Source: Nitrospira sp. Ga0074138
GTDB lineage: Bacteria; Nitrospirota; Nitrospiria; Nitrospirales; Nitrospiraceae
Length of the DNA stretch: 51,283 bases
Direction: 5' to 3'
Assembly (NCBI GenBank): GCA_001464735.1
Contig: LNDU01000064.1
Span: forward strand, 1-51,283
The notes under the pieces are model-generated. The model saw only the letters and a program-made list of their open reading frames with translations. It was not told the DNA's origin and did no database searches. Positions 42,564 through 51,034 of this stretch are shown here, in pieces. The position numbers and the translations under genes were made by a program. Every line of letters begins with the position of its first letter. The stretch's first letter is position 1.

Positions 42564-42655
42564 CCTGTGCTTCGTCAGGGCGTCATTGGGCAATCGAGGG
42601 AGTCTCGGTTCCATTACACTCGATCGACGGTTGATGCCTTTCGGCCTGCGAGGTA

Positions 42656-43570
42656 TCAGATACGAGTCAGCCAGGAATCATGCGCAAGGTCTTCTCCACG
42701 CACGATTGAAAAGAAGGTGTCTTGGAGGGCACGTGTCATCGATCCAGGGGTACCATTTCCGATGCGCCTGTTGTCGATTTCTCGGACCGGGGTCAACTCT
42801 GCAGCGGTTCCCGTCAGAAATACTTCGTCGGCAATATACATTTCATCGCGCGTGAATCGTTCCTCCACCACGACGATGTTCCGTTCTTGAGCCAATTGGA
42901 TGACGGAGTTTCGCGTAATCCCTTCAAGCACCGACGTCAACGGCGTCGTCTTGAGCACGCCCCGTCGAACGATGAATACGTTCTCCCCTGTTCCCTCGGC
43001 AACATAACCTTCCGGATCGAGGAGAATCGCCTCGTCATATCCATCGGCCTTCGCCTGCCGTTTGGCCATAATGGAGTTCACATAGTACCCGGTTATTTTC
43101 CCCCTGGTCATGGAGACATTCACATGGTGCCTCGTAAAGGACGAGATGCACGCACGCATCCCATTGGCCAATGCATCATCCCCCAAATAGGCGCCCCACC
43201 TCCAGGCAGCAATGCCCACCCGAATCGGATTCTCCCCCGGATGGATGCCCATCGCCCCATACCCAATGTAGACCAACGGACGAATGTAACAGGCATCGAG
43301 ACGATTGACTCGAACGGTTTCAATAATGGCGTCGGTGATCTGCTTTTTGTCATACGGCATGGCCATCATGCCGATATGGGCCGAATCAAACAGGCGATCG
43401 ACATGCTCCTGAAGCCGGAAGATTGCGGATCCTGATTTTCCCTTGTAGCACCGTATACCTTCAAACGCAGCAAGGCCATAGTGCAGCGAATGGGTGAGAA
43501 TATGGACATTGGCCTCCTCCCACCCAACGAATTTCCCATCCATCCAGATCTTTTCAACCGGTTCCAACAT
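42656..43570 (-). CDS. ilvE: Branched-chain amino acid aminotransferase
   Basis: A 304-aa PLP fold-type IV transaminase for Leu, Ile and Val. The N-terminus MLEPVEKIWMDGKFV and HSLHYGLAAFEGIRCYKG are typical of IlvE. The PLP Lys lies in RGKITGYYVNS, and VAEGTGENVFIVRRG and EVFLTGTAAELTPV follow. In-frame starts upstream to 43711 would add a poor-quality extension, so the ATG at 43570 is used. It is transcribed toward the glycolytic operon, with 93 bp between the secG and ilvE stops. Identification is firm. Confidence 0.94.
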   Translation of the reverse strand: MLEPVEKIWMDGKFVGWEEANVHILTHSLHYGLAAFEGIRCYKGKSGSAIFRLQEHVDRLFDSAHIGMMAMPYDKKQITDAIIETVRVNRLDACYIRPLVYIGYGAMGIHPGENPIRVGIAAWRWGAYLGDDALANGMRACISSFTRHHVNVSMTRGKITGYYVNSIMAKRQAKADGYDEAILLDPEGYVAEGTGENVFIVRRGVLKTTPLTSVLEGITRNSVIQLAQERNIVVVEERFTRDEMYIADEVFLTGTAAELTPVREIDNRRIGNGTPGSMTRALQDTFFSIVRGEDLAHDSWLTRI

Positions 43571-43711
43571 TGAAGACGATCTCCAGCGAGCGATAGTACT
43601 AAATTCCGCCTGCGAGGGCGGGCGTGACGGACTATAGCGTGAGGTCAAACGTGGGTCAAGCAACCAGGCCGGCGATTGACTCCGAACCACTAAACATAGT
43701 GCTGGAAACAC

Positions 43712-44056
43712 TTACGTGGAGGCGCAATAGGCACGCAGACGGGCACTCAGAAACGTTCCGACTCGCTCTTCTCCCTCGGGACTCATGGTCACGACCTTGC
43801 CACCGAACAACAGGCCGCGCACCCATCGAACAACGACACGCTGAATTTCGACCGGCTCATCTTTATCAGGAAGGGTGAGCCGGACGACCAGTTCCATCCC
43901 AGGAGCTACTTGATGATCGCCCAGGACGCGAAACCCGTTACGACAGAGGTTGATCACCGTTCCTTTCCCGAGGAAATCTCCGCCCATATAGTACACAACA
44001 CAGCGAACCGGAATCCGATGATAGGTACGGATCACAAACTTGTTGATGTGAGACAT
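43712..44056 (-). CDS. PilZ-domain protein
   Basis: A 114-aa single PilZ domain. The c-di-GMP motif 1 is present as RIPVRCVVYY (RxxxR), but motif 2, normally (D/N)xSxxG, reads NLCRNG, with Ser changed to Cys. The beta barrel follows (GMELVVRLTLPD, VEIQRVVVRWVRG). In other bacteria such proteins respond to cyclic di-GMP and control motility or secretion; the altered motif leaves binding uncertain. The ATG at 44056 gives the domain-sized protein. An earlier ATG at 44104 is possible. A weak hairpin at 43606-43621 could end its transcript. Confidence 0.75.
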   Translation of the reverse strand: MSHINKFVIRTYHRIPVRCVVYYMGGDFLGKGTVINLCRNGFRVLGDHQVAPGMELVVRLTLPDKDEPVEIQRVVVRWVRGLLFGGKVVTMSPEGEERVGTFLSARLRAYCAST

Positions 44057-44213
44057 GATCTTGTTGCCATCTCCCGATTTGAATCGCGGAAATACCGGAA
44101 ACATGCCCTAGCAATGGTGGTACTCAGCATACGTGTCGGCACGAGCGCTCTCCTAGCCCTCTAAAGGGGGGCCCGTGTGTAATCAACTACTAGCTCCCCG
44201 CTCCTGGTATGTC

Positions 44214-44242
44214 TTGACACCTCTCCTATCCCCATGTTAAAT
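44214..44242 (+). promoter_or_regulatory. Sigma70-type promoter of the rplU operon
   Basis: A perfect TTGACA (44214-44219), a 17-base spacer and TTAAAT (44237-44242) with TG just upstream of the -10 box. It lies 33 bp before the rplU ATG, leaving a short leader. Strong candidate for the rplU-rpmA-obgE promoter. Confidence 0.55.
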
Positions 44243-44275
44243 GAACCGTTCTTCACGTTCGGAGAAGGAATAATT

Positions 44276-44590
44276 ATGTACGCGATTGTAGAAACAGGTG
44301 GGAAGCAATATCGAGTCGAGGCTGGGGCCACGATTCAGGTCGAACGGCTGCCAGGAGACGTCGGGGCTGAGATAGAAATAAGCCAGGTCCGTCTCGTCCA
44401 TGGTGACGCTGGTATTCTGTTTGGACAGCCTCTCATTAATGGGGCCAAGGTCACGGCTGAAATCGTGCAGCAAGGACGAACCCGATCAATTACTGTTTTT
44501 AAGAAAAAGCGCCGCAAGGGCTATCGCCGCACCCGTGGACACCGACAAGGATTCACCAAGCTATTGATTACGAATATTGCAACGGCCTAA
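44276..44590 (+). CDS. rplU: 50S ribosomal protein L21
   Basis: A 104-aa ribosomal protein that binds 23S rRNA. The start MYAIVETGGKQYRVEAG and the C-terminal KRRKGYRRTRGHRQGFTKL are diagnostic. The ATG at 44276 follows GGAGAAGGAATAATT; an in-frame start at 44234 lies within the predicted -10 region and is rejected. It leads the L21-L27-Obg unit. Confidence 0.97.
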   Translation: MYAIVETGGKQYRVEAGATIQVERLPGDVGAEIEISQVRLVHGDAGILFGQPLINGAKVTAEIVQQGRTRSITVFKKKRRKGYRRTRGHRQGFTKLLITNIATA

Positions 44591-44611
44591 AGACACAAGA
44601 AGGACTTAACC

Positions 44612-44875
44612 ATGGCAACAAACAAAGGTGGCGGATCTTCACGTAACGGCCGCGACAGTAATCCCCAATACTTAGGGGTCAAGGCCTATGGTGGTCAGAC
44701 CGTGACAGCCGGCAGCATTATCGTCCGCCAGCGCGGCACCAAATTTTTCCCTGGATTCAATGTGGACCTTGGAAGAGACCACACCCTATTCGCTACTATG
44801 AGCGGTGTGGTCAAGTTCGAAGGTGGACGCGGCAGACGAAAAGTCAGTGTATATCCTGTTCCGGCCAAGTCCTGA
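44612..44875 (+). CDS. rpmA: 50S ribosomal protein L27
   Basis: An 87-aa protein. The start MATNKGGGSSRNGRDSN and KAYGGQTVTAGSIIVRQRG are the L27 signature; its N-terminus reaches the peptidyl-transferase centre. GAAGGACTTAACC precedes the ATG. There is no Firmicutes-type cleavable N-terminal extension. It lies 21 bp after rplU. Confidence 0.97.
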   Translation: MATNKGGGSSRNGRDSNPQYLGVKAYGGQTVTAGSIIVRQRGTKFFPGFNVDLGRDHTLFATMSGVVKFEGGRGRRKVSVYPVPAKS

Positions 44876-44993
44876 TTCGCTTTCCTGCCCCTTCCGCTAC
44901 GATCATGCTGGCTACATTCTCTCTCCTTCTCTGCTCAGGGTCGGGTATACTTTCCTACTCGTCGTGACCGAGCAGGCTACGGAACGTTGACAG

Positions 44994-46022
44994 ATGATGT
45001 TTGTCGATGAAGCACACATCGCGGTACGAGCCGGTCGTGGCGGAAACGGCATCTGCAGTTTCCGCAGGGAGATGTTTGTTCCGCGTGGAGGCCCAGACGG
45101 CGGAGATGGAGGCAACGGTGGCGACATCGTCATGACCGCATCTCATCGATTGACGACCCTGCTCGACCTCCGCTACCTAAACCACTATGAGGCCGAGAAC
45201 GGGCGACACGGAGGAGGATCCAATTGCACGGGTCGTTCTGGAGAGGATCTGACCATCACTGTTCCAGTTGGCACCATTGTCTCCGATGACCAGACGAAAG
45301 AAACACTCGTGGATTTCATCGAAGATGGCCAAACGGCTATCATCGCCCACGGAGGGCGAGGCGGAAAAGGTAACAGCAACTTCGCGACCTCCGTCAATCG
45401 AGTACCGACGAAGTGCACTCCCGGAACTCCGGGCGAAGAACGAACCTTGAGGCTTGAGCTGAAACTGCTCGCCGACATCGGACTGGTTGGTTTTCCCAAC
45501 GCCGGCAAATCGACGCTCATTGCCGCCATCTCAGCGGCTCGGCCAAAAATTGCTGACTATCCCTTTACGACTTTGATCCCCAATCTCGGCATTGTCAGGT
45601 TGGGATCCAACGGAAGTTTTGTCGTGGCCGATATTCCCGGCCTAATTGAAGGCGCCCACGAGGGGAAAGGCCTGGGCGTACAGTTTCTCCGCCATATCGA
45701 ACGGACCGCGTTCTTGCTCCACTTGATCGATGTCTCAGAATGGGCCCCTGATGATCCCGTGGCCAGCTTTGAGACTTTGCGGCGGGAACTTGCCGCCTAT
45801 GACGGAGGGCTCACCATACGCCCTTTCGCCGTCGTGCCAACCAAGATCGATGTGATCGGCACAAGCGAACGGCTGGCTCAGCTGCAGACCTATTGTCGCC
45901 TCAACGGCTATCCTTGCTTGCCGATTTCCGCCGCCACGAATCAAGGGCTTGCTGACTTGATCACCTACCTTGGGAAACAGGTCGTGCGTTTACGGAAGAC
46001 GCCATGCGAGACCAGCTCCTAG
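44994..46022 (+). CDS. obgE: Obg-family GTPase (ribosome assembly)
   Basis: A 342-aa GTPase. The glycine-rich Obg domain (about 1-158) has AGRGGNGICSFRREMF and PDGGDGGNGGDIV. The G domain has G1 GFPNAGKST, G2 region DYPFTTL, G3 DIPGLI and G4 PTKIDV. It lacks the C-terminal OCT domain found in Gram-positive members. It takes part in 50S assembly and stress responses. Its last 19 bp overlap proB. The start may be either of two adjacent ATG codons (44994 or 44997). Confidence 0.95.
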   Translation: MMFVDEAHIAVRAGRGGNGICSFRREMFVPRGGPDGGDGGNGGDIVMTASHRLTTLLDLRYLNHYEAENGRHGGGSNCTGRSGEDLTITVPVGTIVSDDQTKETLVDFIEDGQTAIIAHGGRGGKGNSNFATSVNRVPTKCTPGTPGEERTLRLELKLLADIGLVGFPNAGKSTLIAAISAARPKIADYPFTTLIPNLGIVRLGSNGSFVVADIPGLIEGAHEGKGLGVQFLRHIERTAFLLHLIDVSEWAPDDPVASFETLRRELAAYDGGLTIRPFAVVPTKIDVIGTSERLAQLQTYCRLNGYPCLPISAATNQGLADLITYLGKQVVRLRKTPCETSS

Positions 46023-47125
46023 GACAAGCGAAGCGGATCGTCATCAAGATCGGCAGCAGCCTGATCGCTTCGCGTGCGGAAGGTCTGCGCCCCCAACACA
46101 TTGAGCGATTGGCTGATGACATCGCGATGCTCCGAACAGCGGGTCGGGAAATCCTGGTGGTTTCTTCCGGTGCCATTGTCTCCGGCATCAGAAAGTTGCA
46201 ACTGAAGGAATATCCCAAGAGCCTCCCGGTCAAGCAAGCGGCCGCAGCCGTGGGGCAGAGCCGGCTCATGTGGGCTTATGAAAAAGCGTTTGAACGTCTC
46301 GATATACACGTGGCGCAGATTCTGCTCACCCACCAAGATCTCGCTGATCGCCGCCGATTTCTGAACGCCCGCCATACACTCGCGGCACTCATCGGTTTCG
46401 GCATCGTGCCCATCATCAATGAAAACGACACCGTCGCGGTCGATGAAATCAGGGTTGGTGACAACGATACCCTCGCGAGCGAAGTGGCTCACTTGGCCGA
46501 TGCGGACTTACTGGTGATTCTCTCTGACGTCGAGGGACTCTATACGGAAGATCCGCGCAAAAACCCGTCGGCCACATTGATTCCCCTGATTACGGAAATT
46601 ACCCAAGATATCGAGCGCCTGGCAGGAGCGTCCAGCACCTTTGAAGGGACCGGCGGAATGGCGACGAAGCTTCGAGCCGCCAAGAAAGTCGGCGAGTACG
46701 GAATTCCGACATTAGTGCTCAATGGCGAACGGGCCGGACTCCTCCCAACGGTCCTTAGCGGAGGACCGGGTGGCAGTCTCTTTCTCGCCCGGGAGCGTCG
46801 GCTGACCAGTCGTAAACATTGGATCGCCTTTACGCTTCGCCCCCGCGGCCAGATCCATCTCGACCAGGGGGCGGTGGATGCCTTGACCAAGCGAGGGAAA
46901 AGCCTGCTGGCATCCGGCATCCTCCAGGTGACGGGATCATTTGAAGCCGGCGATCCGGTCAGCTGCCTCGATACGGACGGAAAAGAATTCGCAAAAGGCC
47001 TGGTAAACGTGTCGTCCGACCTATTAGGTCAGATGAAAGGTCTCAAGACCACGGACATTCAGGCACAGTTTGGACCTCAAGAGTATGAGGAAGTTATTCA
47101 CCGAGACAACCTAGCCATCCTCTAG
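46004..47125 (+). CDS. proB: Glutamate 5-kinase
   Basis: A 373-aa kinase for the first step of proline synthesis. The amino-acid kinase domain (about 1-260) has IVIKIGSSLI, VVSSGAIVSGI, INENDTVAVDEI, FGDND-like RVGDNDTLAS and GTGGMATKLRAA. The C-terminal PUA domain (about 275-365) has ALTKRGKSLLASGILQVTGSF. It overlaps obgE by 19 bp. proA is not in the window. GAAGACGCC stands before the ATG. Confidence 0.95.
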   Translation: MRDQLLGQAKRIVIKIGSSLIASRAEGLRPQHIERLADDIAMLRTAGREILVVSSGAIVSGIRKLQLKEYPKSLPVKQAAAAVGQSRLMWAYEKAFERLDIHVAQILLTHQDLADRRRFLNARHTLAALIGFGIVPIINENDTVAVDEIRVGDNDTLASEVAHLADADLLVILSDVEGLYTEDPRKNPSATLIPLITEITQDIERLAGASSTFEGTGGMATKLRAAKKVGEYGIPTLVLNGERAGLLPTVLSGGPGGSLFLARERRLTSRKHWIAFTLRPRGQIHLDQGAVDALTKRGKSLLASGILQVTGSFEAGDPVSCLDTDGKEFAKGLVNVSSDLLGQMKGLKTTDIQAQFGPQEYEEVIHRDNLAIL

Positions 47126-47134
47126 TGCTGAGTC

Positions 47135-47905
47135 ATGAATTCTTCGAGCCCCGATCTTCGGCACCCAGCACTCAGCCCGCATCGCCCGCTCAGCGAGGCG
47201 AGCACCAAAGACTTACCCCTCAAAGTGGGCCTGCTCGGTGGAAGCTTCAATCCTATTCATAATGGTCACCTGACCATTGCTCAGCACGTACATGAGCGCA
47301 TGCAGCTCTCCCAGGTCCTTTTCATTCCAACCGGTGATCCGCCTCATAAGCGGGATGGCTCACTGGCCCCGGCGAATGTTCGGCTTGAAATGGTCCGGCT
47401 TGCGATTGCTGACAACCCACTTTTCACAGTATCGGACATCGAGATGCAGCGAAAAGGAAAGTCCTACTCGATCGATACTATCCGGGCATTACAACACCAC
47501 TATGGCCCATCCACGGAGCTGTTCTTCATTATTGGACTCGATGCGTTTCTAGACTTCCCGACATGGAGAGAGCCAAAAGAGCTCTTACGGATCTGCCATG
47601 TCGTGGTCGTTCCCAGACCGGGGCAATCTTTTCGGGCATTGGCTGGAATGTCACTGCTCTCCACGCTCGATCCTGATGGACTGACAGGGCTAGACACCGG
47701 TACCCTCAACAGACTAGACATCGCCATCCTCTCTAATCCAGGAGTCACCTGCCTCGCCTTTCCACCCTGTCCCACCTCGGCCTCAGAGATTAGACGGAGA
47801 GTTCGGAACAAACTCCCCTTGGTAAATATGTTGCCCCCCCTGGTACAATCTTATATACTTCAGCATAGCCTTTATCAGGAGGAGAGCGATCACACGCGCA
47901 TCTAA
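47135..47905 (+). CDS. nadD: Nicotinate-nucleotide adenylyltransferase
   Basis: A 256-aa enzyme adenylylating nicotinate mononucleotide in NAD synthesis. The nucleotidyl-transferase motif is LLGGSFNPIHNGHL (about 33-46), followed by VLFIPTGDPPHK, GLDAFLDFPTWREP and the closing ISxxxIR-type motif (TSASEIRRRV). The first about 28 residues (MNSSSPDLRHPALSPHRP) are an unusual Pro/Ser-rich extension before the fold, but no later start codon is suitable. Its last bases overlap the proposed rsfS start. Confidence 0.92.
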   Translation: MNSSSPDLRHPALSPHRPLSEASTKDLPLKVGLLGGSFNPIHNGHLTIAQHVHERMQLSQVLFIPTGDPPHKRDGSLAPANVRLEMVRLAIADNPLFTVSDIEMQRKGKSYSIDTIRALQHHYGPSTELFFIIGLDAFLDFPTWREPKELLRICHVVVVPRPGQSFRALAGMSLLSTLDPDGLTGLDTGTLNRLDIAILSNPGVTCLAFPPCPTSASEIRRRVRNKLPLVNMLPPLVQSYILQHSLYQEESDHTRI

Positions 47906-48308
47906 GGCCACCGCCCTCGCTGTAGCTAGGGCAATGCTCGACAAGAAGGCCCTTGATGTCCAAGTCCTCCATGTCGCCCCGCTGACGTCAATTGCTGATT
48001 ATTTGGTCATTGGGTCGGCTGAATCCGACCGACAAACACGCGCGATCGCTGATTTCGTCGCTGATGTCCTTGCACGCGTGGGTCAACGGCCACTGAGTCT
48101 TGAGGGTACCACATCGGGCCAGTGGGTCCTGATCGATTTTGGCGATGTCGTCGCCCATGTGTTCAGACAAGACACGCGCTCGCACTATGCCCTTGAGCGT
48201 CTGTGGAGCGATGCACGGCAGATTCCCGTTCCTGGCGAAGCGTCGGCTCCGATAGCCGCCGCAAAGGGGCGGATGACCCAGAAGGCGATTTCACAGAAGA
48301 TGGTCTAG
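47889..48308 (+). CDS. rsfS: Ribosomal silencing factor RsfS
   Basis: A protein of the RsfS/Iojap family that binds L14 and keeps subunits apart. Core motifs are LDVQVLHVAPLTSIADYLVIGSA (in parts), SDRQTRAIADFV, GQWVLIDFGDVVAHVF and YALERLW. The first ATG is 47934, but homologous sequence runs upstream in frame (RASKATALAVARAM) to 47889. There AGGAGG (47877-47882) is followed by 6 bases and ATC. I place the start at this ATC codon (139 aa); the conventional choice is 47934 (124 aa). No ATG, GTG or TTG lies between the binding site and 47934 in frame. A sequencing change of ATG to ATC is the alternative. Confidence 0.88.
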   Translation: MTRASKATALAVARAMLDKKALDVQVLHVAPLTSIADYLVIGSAESDRQTRAIADFVADVLARVGQRPLSLEGTTSGQWVLIDFGDVVAHVFRQDTRSHYALERLWSDARQIPVPGEASAPIAAAKGRMTQKAISQKMV

Positions 48309-48311
48309 GCC

Positions 48312-49712
48312 ATGTTCAAGCTGCTGATTACTATTTTCCTCATCAGCGCCGGCGTATTCATTTACAGCTATTTCCGCGAACTGAATCCAGGAACGATTCT
48401 CATCCATACCGCTCCTGGCGCAGAGTTCGAGCTCAGCCCTGTCACGCTTGTCTTAATTTCCATGGCCTGTGGAGCAGTGATTGCGACCTTCGTCGTGGGG
48501 CTCCAGCAAACGGCGCATTTAATCCTGAATTGGCGAAGCAACCGTCTGGTGCGTCGAAAAGAGAAGGTCGACACCCTCCACCGAGACGGAACCCATGCGT
48601 TCATGTCAAAACGCACCTTGGACGCCATCACGCTCTTGGAGAAGGCCCTGGCGATCGACCCCAATCGAGTCGATTCGCTCCTGTGGCTGGGGAATATCTA
48701 TCGATCAGAGCGGAACTACCCTGAGGCGATCCGGCTCCATCAACATGCGCAACGAGTGGACGATCGAAACATCGAGGTGCTGTTGGAATTGGGAAAGGAT
48801 CTGGAGGACGCCAAGCGTTACGAAGAGGCGCTTCAGGCACTTCAGCAAATCCTCAAGATCGAGCCCGACAACCTGACCGCGCTCATCCGGAAACGGAATC
48901 TCAATATCCGTATGGAGCGGTGGAGCGACGCACTCGAGATCCAGCATCGTTTGCTCAAAGCCAATCTTCCAGCCCCAGAAAAGCAAGCCGAAGCCGCTCT
49001 GCTCGTCGGATGCATGTATGAAGTCGGGCGTCAACTGCTCGAGCGTGGGCATCCCGATAAAGCCCGGCGATATTTCCGGGGAGCAATTAAGAAAGATCGG
49101 AGTTTCCTGCCTGCCTATATCGGAATCGGAGAAATTCTGATCCATGAAGGCAAACCAAAGGATGCGGTCGAAATCTTCAAAAAAGTCTACTCGCGGACAC
49201 GTAGCGTGATCATCCTCCACCGACTGGAAGAGCTGTTTCTGGATCAAGGCGAGCCCAGCGAAATCATTCGGGTCTATCAGGAGGCCTTACAGCAAGACCC
49301 ACAGAATCCGGTGCTCCAGTTCTACCTGGGCAAGCTCTACTATCGGCTGGAAATGGTGGATGAGGCGTTCGATCAGCTTTCGATGATTGAAGGTCCTCAG
49401 GATCACCTCTTGGACTATCACAAGATCATGGCCAACCTGTACTTGCGAAAGCAGCATTTCGAAGAGGCCATTGTGGAATTGAAGAAAGCCCTCAGCTTCA
49501 AGAAGCGCGTGGTAGTTCCCTATATCTGCACCCAATGTCAGCAGGAATCCGTCGAATGGTCGGGCCGCTGCCGCCGCTGCGCCAAATGGAATACCCTCAC
49601 CGCCCTCCCCTGGCTCGAAGCCGGCCAAACCGTCGCCAGCTCGGCAGGAGAGCCCTCATCTGTCCCCTCCGTACCCTACCAAGGCATTGCTTCTCCATTT
49701 GAAACCGTGTAG
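48312..49712 (+). CDS. LapB-like TPR protein with LapA-like membrane segment and zinc ribbon
   Basis: A 466-aa protein. Two N-terminal transmembrane helices (about 3-19 and 45-65) with NPGTILIHTAP between them look like a LapA domain. Then come about nine TPR repeats (about 88-395; VDSLLWLGNIYRSERNYPEA, DNLTALIRKRN, AYIGIGEILIHEGKPKDA). A four-Cys zinc ribbon lies at 406-423 (CTQC...CRRC), and a Ser/Pro tail ends the protein. LapA and LapB are separate proteins in E. coli that control LPS synthesis via LpxC; here both parts are in one chain. The ribbon (SVEWSGRCRRCAKWNT) is closer to that of RadA than to LapB rubredoxin. It starts 3 bp after rsfS. LPS control is inferred by family. Confidence 0.78.
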   Translation: MFKLLITIFLISAGVFIYSYFRELNPGTILIHTAPGAEFELSPVTLVLISMACGAVIATFVVGLQQTAHLILNWRSNRLVRRKEKVDTLHRDGTHAFMSKRTLDAITLLEKALAIDPNRVDSLLWLGNIYRSERNYPEAIRLHQHAQRVDDRNIEVLLELGKDLEDAKRYEEALQALQQILKIEPDNLTALIRKRNLNIRMERWSDALEIQHRLLKANLPAPEKQAEAALLVGCMYEVGRQLLERGHPDKARRYFRGAIKKDRSFLPAYIGIGEILIHEGKPKDAVEIFKKVYSRTRSVIILHRLEELFLDQGEPSEIIRVYQEALQQDPQNPVLQFYLGKLYYRLEMVDEAFDQLSMIEGPQDHLLDYHKIMANLYLRKQHFEEAIVELKKALSFKKRVVVPYICTQCQQESVEWSGRCRRCAKWNTLTALPWLEAGQTVASSAGEPSSVPSVPYQGIASPFETV

Positions 49713-49830
49713 GTTTCTCGCCAGCACCTGCTGATGACTTGACCTGGCAGTTTTGAGGAACCTCTCTCTTCGATTCAATACATCGGCAGCACAACAATTC
49801 ATTGTCACATCGCGACTTTTTGAGGATCCC

Positions 49831-50823
49831 ATGACCTATTTGACTTTGGCAGACAAGGCCATCAATGACGAACCGCTGACGAGAGAAGAATGCCGTGCCG
49901 TCCTGAATGCGCCGGATGATGAGCTGCTTCCACTATTGCACGCAGCCTTTCAAGTCCGATCCAAATACTTTGGCCGTACCGTCCGGCTCCAAATGCTTCA
50001 GAATGCCAAGAGCGGAGCCTGCCAGGAAGACTGTCACTACTGTTCCCAGTCGTCCATCTCGACGGCCCCGATTGAGCGGTATAACTTGCTTCCACAGAAG
50101 CAGATGATGGAAGGCGCGCGACAAGCCGCAGCCTCCAAAGCTCAGCGTTATTGCATCGTCATCAGTGGGCGCAGCCCATTGGATCGGGAAATCGACGAAA
50201 TCGCGGGGGCTGTACGCGCAATTAAACAGGAGGTTCCGATTCAAATTTGCTGCTCACTTGGCTTGATGACTGAATCTCAAGCCAAGCGCCTGAAAGCAGC
50301 CGGCGTCGATCGGGTGAATCACAATCTGAACACCAGCGAAGCCTTCCATGCGTCAATCTGCACGACCCATACCTTCCAAGACCGGATGGCGACTATCAAG
50401 AACGCGCGCGCGGCGGGTTTGGAAATCTGCTCCGGCGGCATCGTCGGCATGGGCGAAACGAACGAGGACCTGATCGAACTGGCAACGGCCTTGCGTGAGG
50501 TCAAGCCGGACTCCATTCCCTTGAACATGCTCACCCCAGTCTCCGGCACACCGTTGGAACAGGCCGACAACCTCACCCCACAACGCTGTTTAAAAGTACT
50601 GTGCCTCTTCCGGTTCCTCCACCCTCGTACCGAGATTCGCATCGCCGGTGGACGGGAACATAATCTGCGCAGCTTACAACCCCTTGCCCTCTACCCGGCC
50701 GACTCCGTCTTTGTGAACGGGTACCTCACAACTCCAGGTGCACCGGCTCCCGAGGTCTGGGGCATGATCAAAGACCTGGGCTTCACCATCGAAGTGGATT
50801 ATCAACAACCAGTCGCCAGCTGA
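49831..50823 (+). CDS. bioB: Biotin synthase
   Basis: A 330-aa radical SAM enzyme that inserts sulfur into dethiobiotin. The 4Fe-4S site is CQEDCHYC (CxxxCxxC), followed by YSQSS-like CSQSS. Other motifs are CIVISGR, GVDRVNHNLNTSE, CSGGIVGMGET and IRIAGGREHNLRSLQ, which holds the Arg ligand of the 2Fe-2S cluster. The ATG at 49831 follows TTGAGGATCCC; an in-frame start at 49753 gives a poor extension. Other bio genes are not in the window. Identification is firm. Confidence 0.95.
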   Translation: MTYLTLADKAINDEPLTREECRAVLNAPDDELLPLLHAAFQVRSKYFGRTVRLQMLQNAKSGACQEDCHYCSQSSISTAPIERYNLLPQKQMMEGARQAAASKAQRYCIVISGRSPLDREIDEIAGAVRAIKQEVPIQICCSLGLMTESQAKRLKAAGVDRVNHNLNTSEAFHASICTTHTFQDRMATIKNARAAGLEICSGGIVGMGETNEDLIELATALREVKPDSIPLNMLTPVSGTPLEQADNLTPQRCLKVLCLFRFLHPRTEIRIAGGREHNLRSLQPLALYPADSVFVNGYLTTPGAPAPEVWGMIKDLGFTIEVDYQQPVAS

Positions 50824-50878
50824 TCGATAGAGTGACCGACCCGACCGGACTTGCTCCAGAGCTGCTGGAGAGAGCCCC

Positions 50879-51034
50879 ATGAAGACAAGTCAGCAAACGG
50901 AAAACACCCGATTCGTGCAGAGCGTCGGACGTGCACTCCGTAGAGCTGCCAAGGCGGCTCGCAAAACCGCCAAGATGTATGGGACGCCAATTTATGTGTG
51001 GGAAAACGGCAATGTGGTGGCAAAGAAGCCTTAA
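50879..51034 (+). CDS. 51-aa basic protein, unknown
   Basis: An ATG preceded by CTGGAGAGAGCCCC opens a 51-residue frame. It has a polar start (MKTSQQTENTRFVQSV), a very basic Ala/Arg/Lys helix (GRALRRAAKAARKTAKMYG) and an end TPIYVWENGNVVAKKP. The helix resembles short nucleic-acid-binding segments, and the TPIYVWENGxVV end looks like the closing strand of a small conserved protein. It lies 55 bp after bioB. Good binding site and coding-like composition support it; family not recognised. Confidence 0.5.
   Translation: MKTSQQTENTRFVQSVGRALRRAAKAARKTAKMYGTPIYVWENGNVVAKKP

Noticed and set aside
42564..42655. tRNA gene after secG
   Set aside because: A tRNA often follows secG in other bacteria, but no cloverleaf or CCA end can be folded from this stretch.
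43606..43621. CCGCC-loop-GGCGG hairpin as terminator of the PilZ gene
   Set aside because: Stem of only 5 bp and a short AATTT tail; too weak to list as a feature.
43571..43711. N-terminal extension of ilvE
   Set aside because: The extension has no family similarity and is rich in Arg, Ser and Pro; MLEPVEKIWMDGKF at 43570 is the normal start.
44234..44275. Upstream start of rplU (14 extra residues)
   Set aside because: It lies in the predicted -10 region; the ATG at 44276 has a GGAGAAGGA site and gives the conserved MYAIVETGGKQY start.
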